From: UBA995 sp035477115
GTDB taxonomy: Bacteria > Bacillota > Sulfobacillia > UBA995
DNA length: 64,000 nt
Assembly (NCBI GenBank): GCA_035477115.1
Contig: DATIKW010000019.1
Span: forward strand, 15,100 to 79,099
Direction: 5' to 3'
Shown here: piece by piece, positions 50,925 to 58,574 of the stretch
Position numbering within the stretch: the stretch's first letter is position 1
How the letters are laid out: each line of letters begins with the position of its first letter
Notes under the pieces: model-generated
Databases searched by the model: none
Told to the model about the DNA's origin: nothing
The model's input: the letters and a program-made list of their open reading frames with translations, nothing else
Translations under genes and position numbers: made by a program

Positions 50925-52292
50925 TTGTCGAACGGTGAAGCTGTTGAACTGACGATCACCGGACTCGCGGTCGGCGGCGAGGGGGTAGGCCGCTACCAGG
51001 GAAGAGTGGTGTTCGTCCCCGGGTCCGCGCCGGGCGACCGGGTGCGCGCCCGGCTCACCCGGGTCGCCAGGAACTGGGCGCGTGCCAGCTTACTTGAGCT
51101 GCTCCAGCCGGGTCCTGACCGGCGCCCGCCCGACTGCCCGTTGTTCGGCCGGTGTGGAGGATGCCAGATCCAGCACCTTACTCCCGAGGCGCAGCTCGCT
51201 TTCAAGCGACAGGTGGTGGCCGACGCGCTGGCCCGGATCGGCGGGCTCGGGGATGTCCCGGTGGCCGACTGCGTGCCTCCCCCGGCCTGGCTGGGCTACC
51301 GCAACAAGGCCCAGTTCCCAGTGGCACTGGTCCGCGACGGCCGGGAGCGGCGGCTGGCGGCGGGGATCTACGCGCCGGGCACTCACGCCCTGGTGGAAGT
51401 GGTCGATTGCCCTATCCAGCACCCGGTCAACAACCGCGTGCTGCGCGAGACCGTGGCGGTGGCCCGCGACCTCGGGCTGACGGCGTACGACGAGGATGCG
51501 GGGACGGGGACCTTGCGCCACATTCTCACCCGCGTGGGCGTGCGGACCGGAGAAGCGATGCTCGTGCTGGTCACCCGGGAGGCGGAGTTGCCCCGAGCAC
51601 GCGCTCTGGTCCGGGAACTCGGCCGCCGCTTGCCCGAACTCACCTGCATTGCCCAAAACGTGAACTCGCGCCGCACCAACATCATCCTCGGCGAACGCAC
51701 CCGGGTGTTGGCGGGGAAACCGGTGATAAGCGAACGTCTGGGCCGGTTCCGCTTTACCCTTTCGCCGGGGTCGTTTTTCCAGGTCAACTCGGCGCAGGCC
51801 GAGGCGATGTGCCGGCTGGCGGCGGAGCAGGCGGTGCCGACTCCCGGTGGGACGGTGCTGGAGGTGTACGCGGGGATCGGGACGATCAGCCTGTTCCTGG
51901 CCGAGCGGGCGGAAATGGTGCTCGGGGTGGAGTCCCACTTGCCGGCCGTCGAAGACGCCCGGCGCAATGCCGCCGCGAACCGGGTCGGCAACGTCCGTTT
52001 CCTGACCGGGCTGGCGGAGCGGGTCCTCCCGGAACTGACCCGCTCCGGCCTGTCCCCAGGGGCGGTGGTCCTCGACCCGCCCCGCAAGGGGTGTGCCCCC
52101 TCGGTCCTCCAGGCCGTGGCGGACTCACGTCCGATGAGAGTAGTGTATGTCTCATGCGACCCCGCCACCCTCGCCCGGGACCTGGCCATCCTGGCCGGCC
52201 GCGGCTATCGGATACAAAGCGTGGTCCCCCTGGACATGTTCCCGCAGACCGCCCACGTGGAGGCGGTGGCCACCCTCACTGGTTGCCCTTGA
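50925..52292 (+). CDS. TrmA/RlmCD-family 23S rRNA uracil-5 methyltransferase
   Basis: The 455-residue protein has an N-terminal TRAM domain (ELTITGLAVGGEGVGRYQGRVVFV), the [4Fe-4S] cysteine motif CPLFGRCGGCQIQH, the SAM region VLEVYAGIGTISLFLA, the DPPRKGC motif with catalytic Cys, and the C-terminal VYVSCDPATLARDL. Such enzymes form 5-methyluridine in 23S rRNA. TTG 50925 follows AGGTG by 5 bases. It is divergent from the surface operon. The last 17 bases overlap the small SPW-like gene on the other strand. Confidence 0.9.
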   Translation: MSNGEAVELTITGLAVGGEGVGRYQGRVVFVPGSAPGDRVRARLTRVARNWARASLLELLQPGPDRRPPDCPLFGRCGGCQIQHLTPEAQLAFKRQVVADALARIGGLGDVPVADCVPPPAWLGYRNKAQFPVALVRDGRERRLAAGIYAPGTHALVEVVDCPIQHPVNNRVLRETVAVARDLGLTAYDEDAGTGTLRHILTRVGVRTGEAMLVLVTREAELPRARALVRELGRRLPELTCIAQNVNSRRTNIILGERTRVLAGKPVISERLGRFRFTLSPGSFFQVNSAQAEAMCRLAAEQAVPTPGGTVLEVYAGIGTISLFLAERAEMVLGVESHLPAVEDARRNAAANRVGNVRFLTGLAERVLPELTRSGLSPGAVVLDPPRKGCAPSVLQAVADSRPMRVVYVSCDPATLARDLAILAGRGYRIQSVVPLDMFPQTAHVEAVATLTGCP

Positions 52293-52464
52293 CCGGCTGC
52301 TGTTGGCGTCCGAACAGGTACCAGGCGTTATAAAGCCCGACGACCGCCCCGATGATCACGCTGTTCCAGACCAGTCCTTGAAAGGTCGCGAAGATGCCGA
52401 GCAACGGCGCCAGTACCAGCCATGCGCCCAAGACGACGTGGATGAGATGGAAATTGCCGTTCAC
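52276..52464 (-). CDS. 62-residue SPW-repeat-like membrane protein
   Basis: GTG 52464 follows GGAGGT by 6 bases and encodes a 62-residue peptide with two hydrophobic segments: VVLGAWLVLAPLLGIF and WNSVIIGAVVGLYNAWYLF. The 'GAWLVLAP...W..VI.G..V' pattern is typical of SPW-repeat membrane proteins (PF03779). It lies between the rRNA methyltransferase and murB, on the opposite strand, and overlaps the former by 17 bases. Function unknown. Confidence 0.65.
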   Translation of the reverse strand: MNGNFHLIHVVLGAWLVLAPLLGIFATFQGLVWNSVIIGAVVGLYNAWYLFGRQQQPVKGNQ

Positions 52465-52606
52465 ACCCTCACCTCCACCGGATTTGGCGGTAGTTTCTGC
52501 CGTTTCCGGGGACGGTATGCGGGGACCGCCGCCGGCAGGAAGGCGACCGGCCGGTTGCGGAATAACCAGGACTAGAAGATGCTCGGGAGAGGCGGGGAAG
52601 CGGCCG

Positions 52607-53542
52607 GTGCAGCGATACGATCGGCTAGGCCCGGAGTTGGCCAGGTGCCTTCCTCTCAGCCGGGTCCGGGTGAACGAGCCCATGGCCGCCCACACGTCGT
52701 TCGGCATCGGCGGCCCGGCCGACCTCCTGGTCGAGCCGGCCAGTGGCGAGGAACTTGGAGCTATCCTGGCCTTCGCTCGCCGCGGCGCCGTGCCCTATGC
52801 GACCATAGGCCTCGGCACCAACGTCCTGGTCAGAGATGGGGGATTCCGCGGCCTGGTCATCAAGATGACGGGGTTCCGGGAGTTGACTGCCCTGTCCTCG
52901 GAAAGGTCCGAGGGGAGACTAAGGGGCGGCGCGGGCTTACCGCTGCATGACGTGGCTGACTACGCCGCGAACCTGGGTCTGGCGGGGCTGGAGTTCGCCG
53001 GCGGCATCCCCGGGAGCCTGGGAGGCGCCGTGGTGATGAATGCCGGGGCATACGGCGGCGAGATCGGGCAGGTGGTCGAGGACTGTCTGGTAGTGGAGGC
53101 CGATGGTTCATCCCGCCGCCTGGCCGGCTCTGAGCTGGCTTTCAGCTACCGCTCCAGCGCCATCCGCCGGGATCAGATCATCGTGGAGGCCGTGCTCCGG
53201 CTGAACGCGGACTCCCCGGAAGCGATCCTGGAGCGGATGGCCGACTATCGCCTGCGTCGCGGGCGATCTCAGCCTCTCGCGGCGCGGAGCGCGGGGAGCG
53301 TGTTCCGGCGCCCCCGCGGCCACTATGCCGGGGCGCTCATCGAGCAAGCCGGCCTGAAGGGGCGACGGGTCGGGGATGCCGAAGTTTCAACGCAGCACGC
53401 CGGGTTCATCATCAATCGGGGTGAGGCGACCGCCGCCGACGTGCTGGCGCTGATGGGACTGGTGCGCGAAGCCGTGCGCGATGCCAGCGGGGTGGAACTA
53501 GAGCCGGAGATCCGCGTCATCGGCGATGACGTGCCGCGATGA
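52607..53542 (+). CDS. murB: UDP-N-acetylenolpyruvoylglucosamine reductase (MurB)
   Basis: MurB reduces UDP-GlcNAc-enolpyruvate with FAD and NADPH to UDP-MurNAc in peptidoglycan synthesis. The protein of about 311 residues shows HTSFGIGGPADLLVEP, the FAD-binding stretch GLGTNVLVRDGGFRG, AGIPGSLGGAVVMNAGAYGGE (first residues GG), the active-site Ser in SAGSVFRRP, and the terminal Glu in VELEPEIRVIG. It belongs to the shorter type II MurB. GTG 52607 is taken as start, a few bases after GGGGAAG. Confidence 0.94.
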   Translation: MQRYDRLGPELARCLPLSRVRVNEPMAAHTSFGIGGPADLLVEPASGEELGAILAFARRGAVPYATIGLGTNVLVRDGGFRGLVIKMTGFRELTALSSERSEGRLRGGAGLPLHDVADYAANLGLAGLEFAGGIPGSLGGAVVMNAGAYGGEIGQVVEDCLVVEADGSSRRLAGSELAFSYRSSAIRRDQIIVEAVLRLNADSPEAILERMADYRLRRGRSQPLAARSAGSVFRRPRGHYAGALIEQAGLKGRRVGDAEVSTQHAGFIINRGEATAADVLALMGLVREAVRDASGVELEPEIRVIGDDVPR

Positions 53543-53614
53543 CTCGATTCTCGGAGTCACGATCGTGGCCACGCCAGGGACGGGTTACGCCGGGAACGGG
53601 CCGCGGCCATGGTG

Positions 53615-53643
53615 GTAGGGGCGGGTTCTGAACCCGCCCCTAC
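53615..53643. repeat. Dispersed 29-bp palindrome, copy 5
   Basis: Perfect arms GTAGGGGCGGGTTC around one base (T), 72 bases after murB. It is followed by repeat module B. Confidence 0.95.
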
Positions 53644-53659
53644 AGGCGGATGGGCCTCG

Positions 53660-53742
53660 AATGGGTCTCGACCTGGTCCACCACGAAAGTGACGTCTGTC
53701 GCTTTCACGCCCGCGGTGCTCCGCGGCGCCCCGTGGGGCATG
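53660..53742 (+). repeat. Repeat module B, copy next to palindrome 5
   Basis: GGGTCTCGACC, CCACCACGAAAGTGACGTC, CGCTTTCACGCCC and a terminal hairpin around GCCCCGTGGGGC. It has the same order and similar spacing as at 39012-39088. The rest of the gap up to plsY shows no gene. Confidence 0.75.
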
Positions 53743-53895
53743 AGAGGCTACTCCCGATTATAGCCGATCTCACCCGACCGGCGGGCAACGTGAACCCGCA
53801 ATTCGCAGGAATATTCGAGTCGCGAGTCAAAACCATGGGCGGGTGCCGGCGGCTCGGGGCTGTTCCCGGTAGATGTCGAGGAGGAGGGATGAAGC

Positions 53896-54510
53896 GTGGA
53901 GTATCTCCGCCTGTTGCTGGGCAGCTACTTCCTGGGGGCGACGCCTTTTGCCTACCTTATTACCCGGTTGTTTCGGGGGGTCGACATCCGTCGCGTGGGC
54001 AGCCGCAACGCCGGCGCCACCAATGTGCTCCGGCAGGTCGGCTTCGTCCCCGCCCTCATCACCGGGATCGGCGACGCGGGCAAAGGGGCGCTGGCGGTGT
54101 GGTGGGCGGGCGTCTACCTTGGAGACTTTTCGCCGGCCCCGCTGCTCGCCCTCATAGCCGCCATGATCGGGCACAACTGGTCGATCTGGCTGCGCTTCGA
54201 GGGCGGAGGCGGCGCGGCAACCTTCTTTGGCGGCATGCTGTCGATCGCCTGGGGGACGTTGCTGTATCTCGTGCCTTTCTGGGCTTTGAGCTACCGGCTG
54301 ACCCGCCACAAGTACTTGAGTTCGGTCCTCACTTGCGGGGCCATCCCCGTGGTGCTCGGGACTTACCTGAACTCCTGGCAGCACTTCTACTTCGGCGTGG
54401 CGGCGGGATCGGTGATGGGCTCGAAGCAAGTGTTGGCGTGGGTGAGGGCCGCTTCCCGGTCGCCCGGCATGCCTCCGCCGGCCGCCCGGACCATCCCCGG
54501 AGCCGGCTGA
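53896..54510 (+). CDS. plsY: Glycerol-3-phosphate acyltransferase PlsY-family protein
   Basis: PlsY uses acyl-phosphate to acylate glycerol-3-phosphate, the first step of phospholipid synthesis. The 204-residue membrane protein shows FLGATPFAYLITRLFRGVDIR, the motif GSRNAGATNVLR, GDAGKGALAVW and a C-terminal Gly-rich loop FEGGGGAATFFG. GTG 53896 follows AGGAGGG by 8 bases. Some positions (GGGGAATF for GGKGVAT) depart from typical PlsY, so it may be a divergent paralogue. Confidence 0.8.
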   Translation: MEYLRLLLGSYFLGATPFAYLITRLFRGVDIRRVGSRNAGATNVLRQVGFVPALITGIGDAGKGALAVWWAGVYLGDFSPAPLLALIAAMIGHNWSIWLRFEGGGGAATFFGGMLSIAWGTLLYLVPFWALSYRLTRHKYLSSVLTCGAIPVVLGTYLNSWQHFYFGVAAGSVMGSKQVLAWVRAASRSPGMPPPAARTIPGAG

Positions 54511-54555
54511 TTCCGGGAGCCACGGCGAATTCCGCACGTCCGCCGGGCGAGTTGC

Positions 54556-55344
54556 TCAGATGCCCTCGAACAGGTCGGCCAGCGGACCGTCACCAGGGGG
54601 ATCGACCAACAGGAAGCGGTCCTCGGCCGGGAAAGTGGCCGCCACCTGATCTTCGGCCCCGAACAACCAGGGCACTTGCTGCACCTGGGTCAAGTGGCAC
54701 TTGAGAGCTTGCAGCCGCCGAAGCCGATAAGCGCCGATGTCCACTACAACCGGGTGGCTGTTGGGATGTTCCGCGGGGCTATACCGCCAGGATGACAGGT
54801 AGTGGAAAACGCGGCGCGGACGCTCGGCCGGGGCCAGCGTCCGCACGGCGGCGCCGGCGAGATGGGACACGGCCACGTGGTCAGGGTGAGGGGACAGGCT
54901 GCCTCCGGGCCCAAAGCCGATCAATACCTGCGGGGCGGTCTCCTGGATGACCCGGGCTAGCCGCGATGCCGCTTCCGGCGGGTCGAAGCCGGCGACGCCT
55001 CCATCCGGCAGGTCCAGCAGGAAGACGGCCTTCACGCCAAGAATCCGGGCAGAGCAGTGGAGTTCTCGCACCCGGACCTCGCCCAACTCCGATTGACTGA
55101 CAAAGGGAGGGGACCCACGCCGTCGGCCGGCTTCTCCCCGGGTGGCGCAAGCAAGGTACACGTCCACTCCCCGGTCGGCGTAGTAGGCCAGCGTCCCGCC
55201 TGGACCGTAAGCTTCGTCATCCGGGTGAGCGACTACGGCCAGTAGCGATCGGCCGTCGGGCTGCTGTCCGGCCTCCGAGGAGGTGGATCGACTGCTCGCA
55301 GCAATCCTGTTCGACCTGGACGGCACCCTGCTCGACCTGGACAT
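54556..55344 (-). CDS. PIG-L/LmbE-family N-acetylglucosamine deacetylase-like protein
   Basis: The conserved domain begins SLLAVVAHPDDEAYGPGGTL and contains the zinc-binding AHPDDE and, later, SPHPDHVAVSHLA. The family removes acetyl groups from N-acetylglucosamine conjugates (for example in bacillithiol or mycothiol synthesis). The start is uncertain. No ATG, GTG or TTG lies just before the domain (near 55251); ATG 55344 is the nearest good start but overlaps the divergent HAD gene by about 60 bases. A non-standard start closer to the domain is possible. Confidence 0.75.
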   Translation of the reverse strand: MSRSSRVPSRSNRIAASSRSTSSEAGQQPDGRSLLAVVAHPDDEAYGPGGTLAYYADRGVDVYLACATRGEAGRRRGSPPFVSQSELGEVRVRELHCSARILGVKAVFLLDLPDGGVAGFDPPEAASRLARVIQETAPQVLIGFGPGGSLSPHPDHVAVSHLAGAAVRTLAPAERPRRVFHYLSSWRYSPAEHPNSHPVVVDIGAYRLRRLQALKCHLTQVQQVPWLFGAEDQVAATFPAEDRFLLVDPPGDGPLADLFEGI

Positions 55345-56272
55345 GCGATCTTTCATCTCCGAGTATTTCCGCACACTCGCCGCCCATGTTGCGCGCGCCG
55401 TGCCGCCGGACCGGTTCCTCCGCGAACTGCTTGCCGGCACGGACGCGATGCTGGCCAACCGAGGCTCCGACCGCACCAACCAGGAAGTGTTCCGGGACTG
55501 GTTCTTCCCTCGCGTAGGAGCGAGCGAATCGGAACTGGCTCCGGTATTCGAAGACTTCTATCGGACCCGGTTCCCCGACCTGCGGCCCCACGCCCGCGCT
55601 TTGCCCGAAGCCCCGGCGGTGGTCGCCGCCCTGCAGGCGATGGGGTTCAAGACCGCGGTGGCCACCAATCCCGTCTTCCCCCGGCTGGCGATTGAAGAGA
55701 GGCTTCGCTGGGGCGGCCTCGCCGACCTGCCTTTTGACCTGATCACTTCCTACGAACTGATGCATGCCTGCAAGCCCCATCCCGAATACTTCCGCGAAGT
55801 TGCCCGCCGGGTTGGCTGCCGGCCCGAAGAATGCCTCATGGTCGGCAATGATGTGGTGCTCGACCTCGAAGGAGCCCGCGGGGTCGGCATGCAGACCTTC
55901 CACGCCCTGTCCAACTCCTCCCCTTCGCGCTGGGTGCCTTCCGGCACGCTCGAGGACCTTCTGGCCTGGATCCAGGGGAGGGAGGGGCGGCCGGACGGGG
56001 CCGATGCTGCCGGCCCAGATCCTCCATGCACGACGTCGATTCAGGTGAAACTCCATGCCTGTCCAACCCTGGCCCGACACCTGCCGGGTCGCGCCCCGGA
56101 GCGGGTGCTCACGCTGCCGCCCGGCGCCAGCGTTCGCGAGGCGATCGCTCTGGCCGGAGTTCCGGAAGAGGAAGTATGGCTGACGGCCGTGAACGGTGCC
56201 CGCGCATCACTCGAGCGCCCCCTGGCTGAAGGCGACGAAGTACTAGTGTTCGCGCCCGTTGGAGGAGGTTGA
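55283..56272 (+). CDS. HAD-family phosphatase fused to a C-terminal MoaD/ThiS-like ubiquitin-fold domain
   Basis: Residues 1-235 form a HAD hydrolase: FDLDGTLLDLD (motif I), TNPVF (II), KPHPEYF (III) and GNDVVLDLEGA (IV). After a linker, residues 255-329 match MoaD/ThiS: VLTLPPGASVREAIALAG, WLTAVNGARASLERPLAEG, and an end VFAPVGGG, close to the diglycine tail of sulfur carriers. A frame-internal GTG at 56045 could give a separate carrier but has no SD. The start may be CTG 55292, 8 bases after AGGAGG, rather than GTG 55283, which lies in the SD. The M20 peptidase gene follows after 8 bases. Confidence 0.8.
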   Translation: MDRLLAAILFDLDGTLLDLDMRSFISEYFRTLAAHVARAVPPDRFLRELLAGTDAMLANRGSDRTNQEVFRDWFFPRVGASESELAPVFEDFYRTRFPDLRPHARALPEAPAVVAALQAMGFKTAVATNPVFPRLAIEERLRWGGLADLPFDLITSYELMHACKPHPEYFREVARRVGCRPEECLMVGNDVVLDLEGARGVGMQTFHALSNSSPSRWVPSGTLEDLLAWIQGREGRPDGADAAGPDPPCTTSIQVKLHACPTLARHLPGRAPERVLTLPPGASVREAIALAGVPEEEVWLTAVNGARASLERPLAEGDEVLVFAPVGGG

Positions 56273-56280
56273 GGTCAGAG

Positions 56281-57420
56281 ATGGAGTCCCGGTTAATGCT
56301 ATCCCAGCTTCAAGCGCGCCTCCCCGCCATCCTGGAAGACCTGCGCCAACTGGTGCAGCGGGAGTCACCCTCCCTTGACAAGCCGGCCGTTGACCGCCTG
56401 GTCGATTACCTGGGTGGCCGGCTCAGCGATCTGGGGGCCCGTGTGGAGCTGATTCGCTCTCGCGACTATGGCCACCACTTGCGGGTCCGGTGGGGGCCCC
56501 CTGGCCCCGCCCAGGGTCTCCTGCTATGTCATACCGACACCGTCTGGCCGGTGGGCGAGGTGAACCGGCGGCCCTTCCGGGTAGCCGACGGCTGGGCCTG
56601 GGGCCCCGGAGCCCACGACATGAAGGGTGGTATCGCCCAACTCCTGGCGGCCATGGCCGCCATGCGCGATCTCGGGATCACCCCGGCCTTACCCCTAGTC
56701 GCCATCTTCAACTCCGAAGAAGAAGTGGGCAGTCCCGAATCCCGGGAGTTGATCGAGGAGGAGGGACGCCGCAGCCGCTACTGCCTGGTGCTTGAGCCGC
56801 CTACCGGCGAGGGCCACCTGAAGACCTTCCGCAAGGGCGTGGGCGGCTTCCGCCTGCGCGTGACCGGGAAGCCGGCCCACGCAGGAGCGGACCACGCCCA
56901 GGGCGTCAGCGCCATCCAGGAGTTGGCCCATCAAGTGCTCCGCTTGCACTCCCTCACCGACTATGCGGCCGGGGTCACGGTCAACGTGGGGGTGGTCCGA
57001 GGCGGGACTCGATCCAATGTGGTGGCGGAAACGGCTGAGGCAGACGTGGACTTTCGGGTCCCCAGTCTGGCGCTTGCCGATGCGATCCTGGAACGGATGA
57101 AGGCTATCGGTCCGACATCCCCGGGAGTACAGGTGAGCCTCGAGGGCGGGCTGAACCGACCGCCCATGGAGCGGACGCCGGCCATCGTGGCCCTGTATCG
57201 GCGGGCGGCCGACCTTGCGGCGGAAATGGGTTTTCCCTTGGGAGAGGGAGGGACGGGAGGAGCCAGCGACGGCAATTTCGTGGCCGCTCTGGGTACGCCG
57301 GTGTTAGACGGACTGGGGGCCATGGGTAGCGGTGGCCACGCCTTGGATGAGCGAGTCCTGGTGGAGCAACTCCCGTGGCGAGCAGCTTTGCTGGTACGGA
57401 TCCTGGAAACCTTCAGTTAG
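56281..57420 (+). CDS. M20-family metallopeptidase (glutamate carboxypeptidase-like)
   Basis: The product of about 379 residues has the M20 zinc sites: LLLCHTDTVWPVG, GAHDMKGGIAQLL, FNSEEEVGSPES, and a C-terminal GSGGHALDE. The lid domain contains TGKPAHAGADHAQG. The pattern fits carboxypeptidase G2/ArgE-like enzymes that cleave C-terminal glutamate or acylated amino acids. ATG 56281 is used, with a TTG at 56269 as alternative; GGAGGAGG lies just upstream within the HAD-MoaD gene end. Confidence 0.88.
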   Translation: MESRLMLSQLQARLPAILEDLRQLVQRESPSLDKPAVDRLVDYLGGRLSDLGARVELIRSRDYGHHLRVRWGPPGPAQGLLLCHTDTVWPVGEVNRRPFRVADGWAWGPGAHDMKGGIAQLLAAMAAMRDLGITPALPLVAIFNSEEEVGSPESRELIEEEGRRSRYCLVLEPPTGEGHLKTFRKGVGGFRLRVTGKPAHAGADHAQGVSAIQELAHQVLRLHSLTDYAAGVTVNVGVVRGGTRSNVVAETAEADVDFRVPSLALADAILERMKAIGPTSPGVQVSLEGGLNRPPMERTPAIVALYRRAADLAAEMGFPLGEGGTGGASDGNFVAALGTPVLDGLGAMGSGGHALDERVLVEQLPWRAALLVRILETFS

Positions 57421-57474
57421 GCGGTCAGGGCGGACGAGAGGTGGGGCTAATGGCAGATAGTGCCGGTAGTGGGC

Positions 57475-57521
57475 CCTCATGCCCTACGGGGCACCACGGT
57501 GGCGGGACAAAAGTGCACCCC
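57475..57521 (-). repeat. Partial repeat module B (reverse orientation) next to palindrome 6
   Basis: CTCATGCCCTACGGGGCACC is the reverse complement of the module-B terminal hairpin (GCCCCGTGGGGCATGAG at 53722). It is followed by GGCGGGACAAAAGTG. Confidence 0.65.
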
Positions 57522-57530
57522 GTTTCCCGG

Positions 57531-57559
57531 GTAGGGTCGGGTTCCGAACCCGCCCCTAC
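57531..57559. repeat. Dispersed palindrome, copy 6
   Basis: Left arm GTAGGGTCGGGTTC has one change (T for G); right arm GAACCCGCCCCTAC is intact. It lies upstream of the SDR gene with module B on the opposite side compared with copies 3 and 5. Confidence 0.92.
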
Positions 57560-57616
57560 CAGGGGAGCGAGCGCGACCGGGACCTTGGGCGCGAGGATGC
57601 TGAGATCGCACTCTCG

Positions 57617-57694
57617 TAGCAGCGGCAGCGGTAGCAGCGGTAGCAGCGGCAGCAATGGCAGCGGCAGCGGTAGCGGTAGCAGCGGTAATAGCAG
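57617..57694. repeat. GGTAGC/GGCAGC simple repeat
   Basis: About 13 trinucleotide-pair units of AGCGGT, AGCGGC and variants. If translated in the SDR frame it gives a Ser-Gly linker. It is more likely non-coding sequence before the SDR start. Confidence 0.85.
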
Positions 57695-57704
57695 GCACGC
57701 TGCC

Positions 57705-58562
57705 GTGCCGCTGGTGAATCAGGCGCAGTTGAAGGACTGTTCCCGGGTCGCCATCGTCACCGGAGCCTCATCGGGGATTGGTAAGGCCTGTGCCGAGCAT
57801 CTGGCGCGGCGGGGGTACCGGGTGTATGGCGGTGCCCGCCGCATCCCTGCGGGCGGCGCGGTCGTCAAGCTTGCGGCCGGGGACGGGTTCCTCAAGACCT
57901 TCCCGCTGGATGTGGGCCAATCGGCATCGGTAAACGAGTTCGTGAGTCGGGTCGCCGAGGCCGAGGGCGGGATCGGCCTCCTGATCCACGCGGCCGGGTA
58001 TGCGCTCGCAGGCGCGGTGGAAGACGTCGCCCCGGAGGAAGCGGTCGCGCAGTTTCAGGCCAACTTTTTTGGGGCCCACCGGCTGTACCGGGCGGTGCTG
58101 CCGGTGATGCGCTGCCAGGGACGGGGCCGGATCATAGCGATCGGGTCAGTGGCAGGCCTGTTTCCCATCCCCTTTCAGGCCATGTACAGCGCCAGCAAAT
58201 ATGCCCTGGAGGCTCTGACCGAGGCGACGCGGATGGAGGTGGCCCCGCTCGGCATCGCGATCACCATCGTCGACCCCGGCGACATCAACACCGGGTTCAC
58301 CGCTGCCCGGAAGTGGGCTGCCGCGGCGCAGACCGGGTCGCCATATCAGGAACGGTGCCGGCGAGCCGTCGCGGCCATGGTCCGCTCGGAACAGCAGGCT
58401 CCCGGTCCGGCGATCGTCATCCGCGAAATCGACCGGCTGCTGGCGACTGGCCGATTTCCGGTACGGGTCGTGGTGGGGCGGCAGTACAAGCTGGTATGTT
58501 TCATCAGGAAATTCCTGCCGGACACGCTCATGCATCGCATCCTGCAGCGGATGTACGCTTGA
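57705..58562 (+). CDS. Short-chain dehydrogenase/reductase (SDR)
   Basis: The classical SDR of about 285 residues binds NAD(P) with VAIVTGASSGIGKACAEHLA and has the catalytic Ser in IGSVAGLF and Tyr-x-x-x-Lys in YSASKYALEA, with NAG replaced by IHAAGYALAG. The C-terminal extension (REIDRLLATGRFPVRVVVGRQ) is common in lipid- or sterol-modifying SDRs. The start is unclear: GTG 57705 and GTG 57714 lack a strong SD. The frame is open further upstream to ATG 57597 through the simple repeat, which would add a Gly-Ser-rich N terminus. Substrate unknown. Confidence 0.85.
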   Translation: MPLVNQAQLKDCSRVAIVTGASSGIGKACAEHLARRGYRVYGGARRIPAGGAVVKLAAGDGFLKTFPLDVGQSASVNEFVSRVAEAEGGIGLLIHAAGYALAGAVEDVAPEEAVAQFQANFFGAHRLYRAVLPVMRCQGRGRIIAIGSVAGLFPIPFQAMYSASKYALEALTEATRMEVAPLGIAITIVDPGDINTGFTAARKWAAAAQTGSPYQERCRRAVAAMVRSEQQAPGPAIVIREIDRLLATGRFPVRVVVGRQYKLVCFIRKFLPDTLMHRILQRMYA

Positions 58563-58574
58563 TCTGACGGCGGC

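Noticed and set aside
53548..53568. Terminator after murB (TGACTC / GAGTCA stem)
   Set aside because: Only a 6-bp stem and no T-run.
57617..57694. Coding Ser-Gly linker of the SDR
   Set aside because: Open in frame, but lies beside a palindrome repeat. No SD supports ATG 57597 strongly, so it was kept as a simple repeat with the longer start noted.
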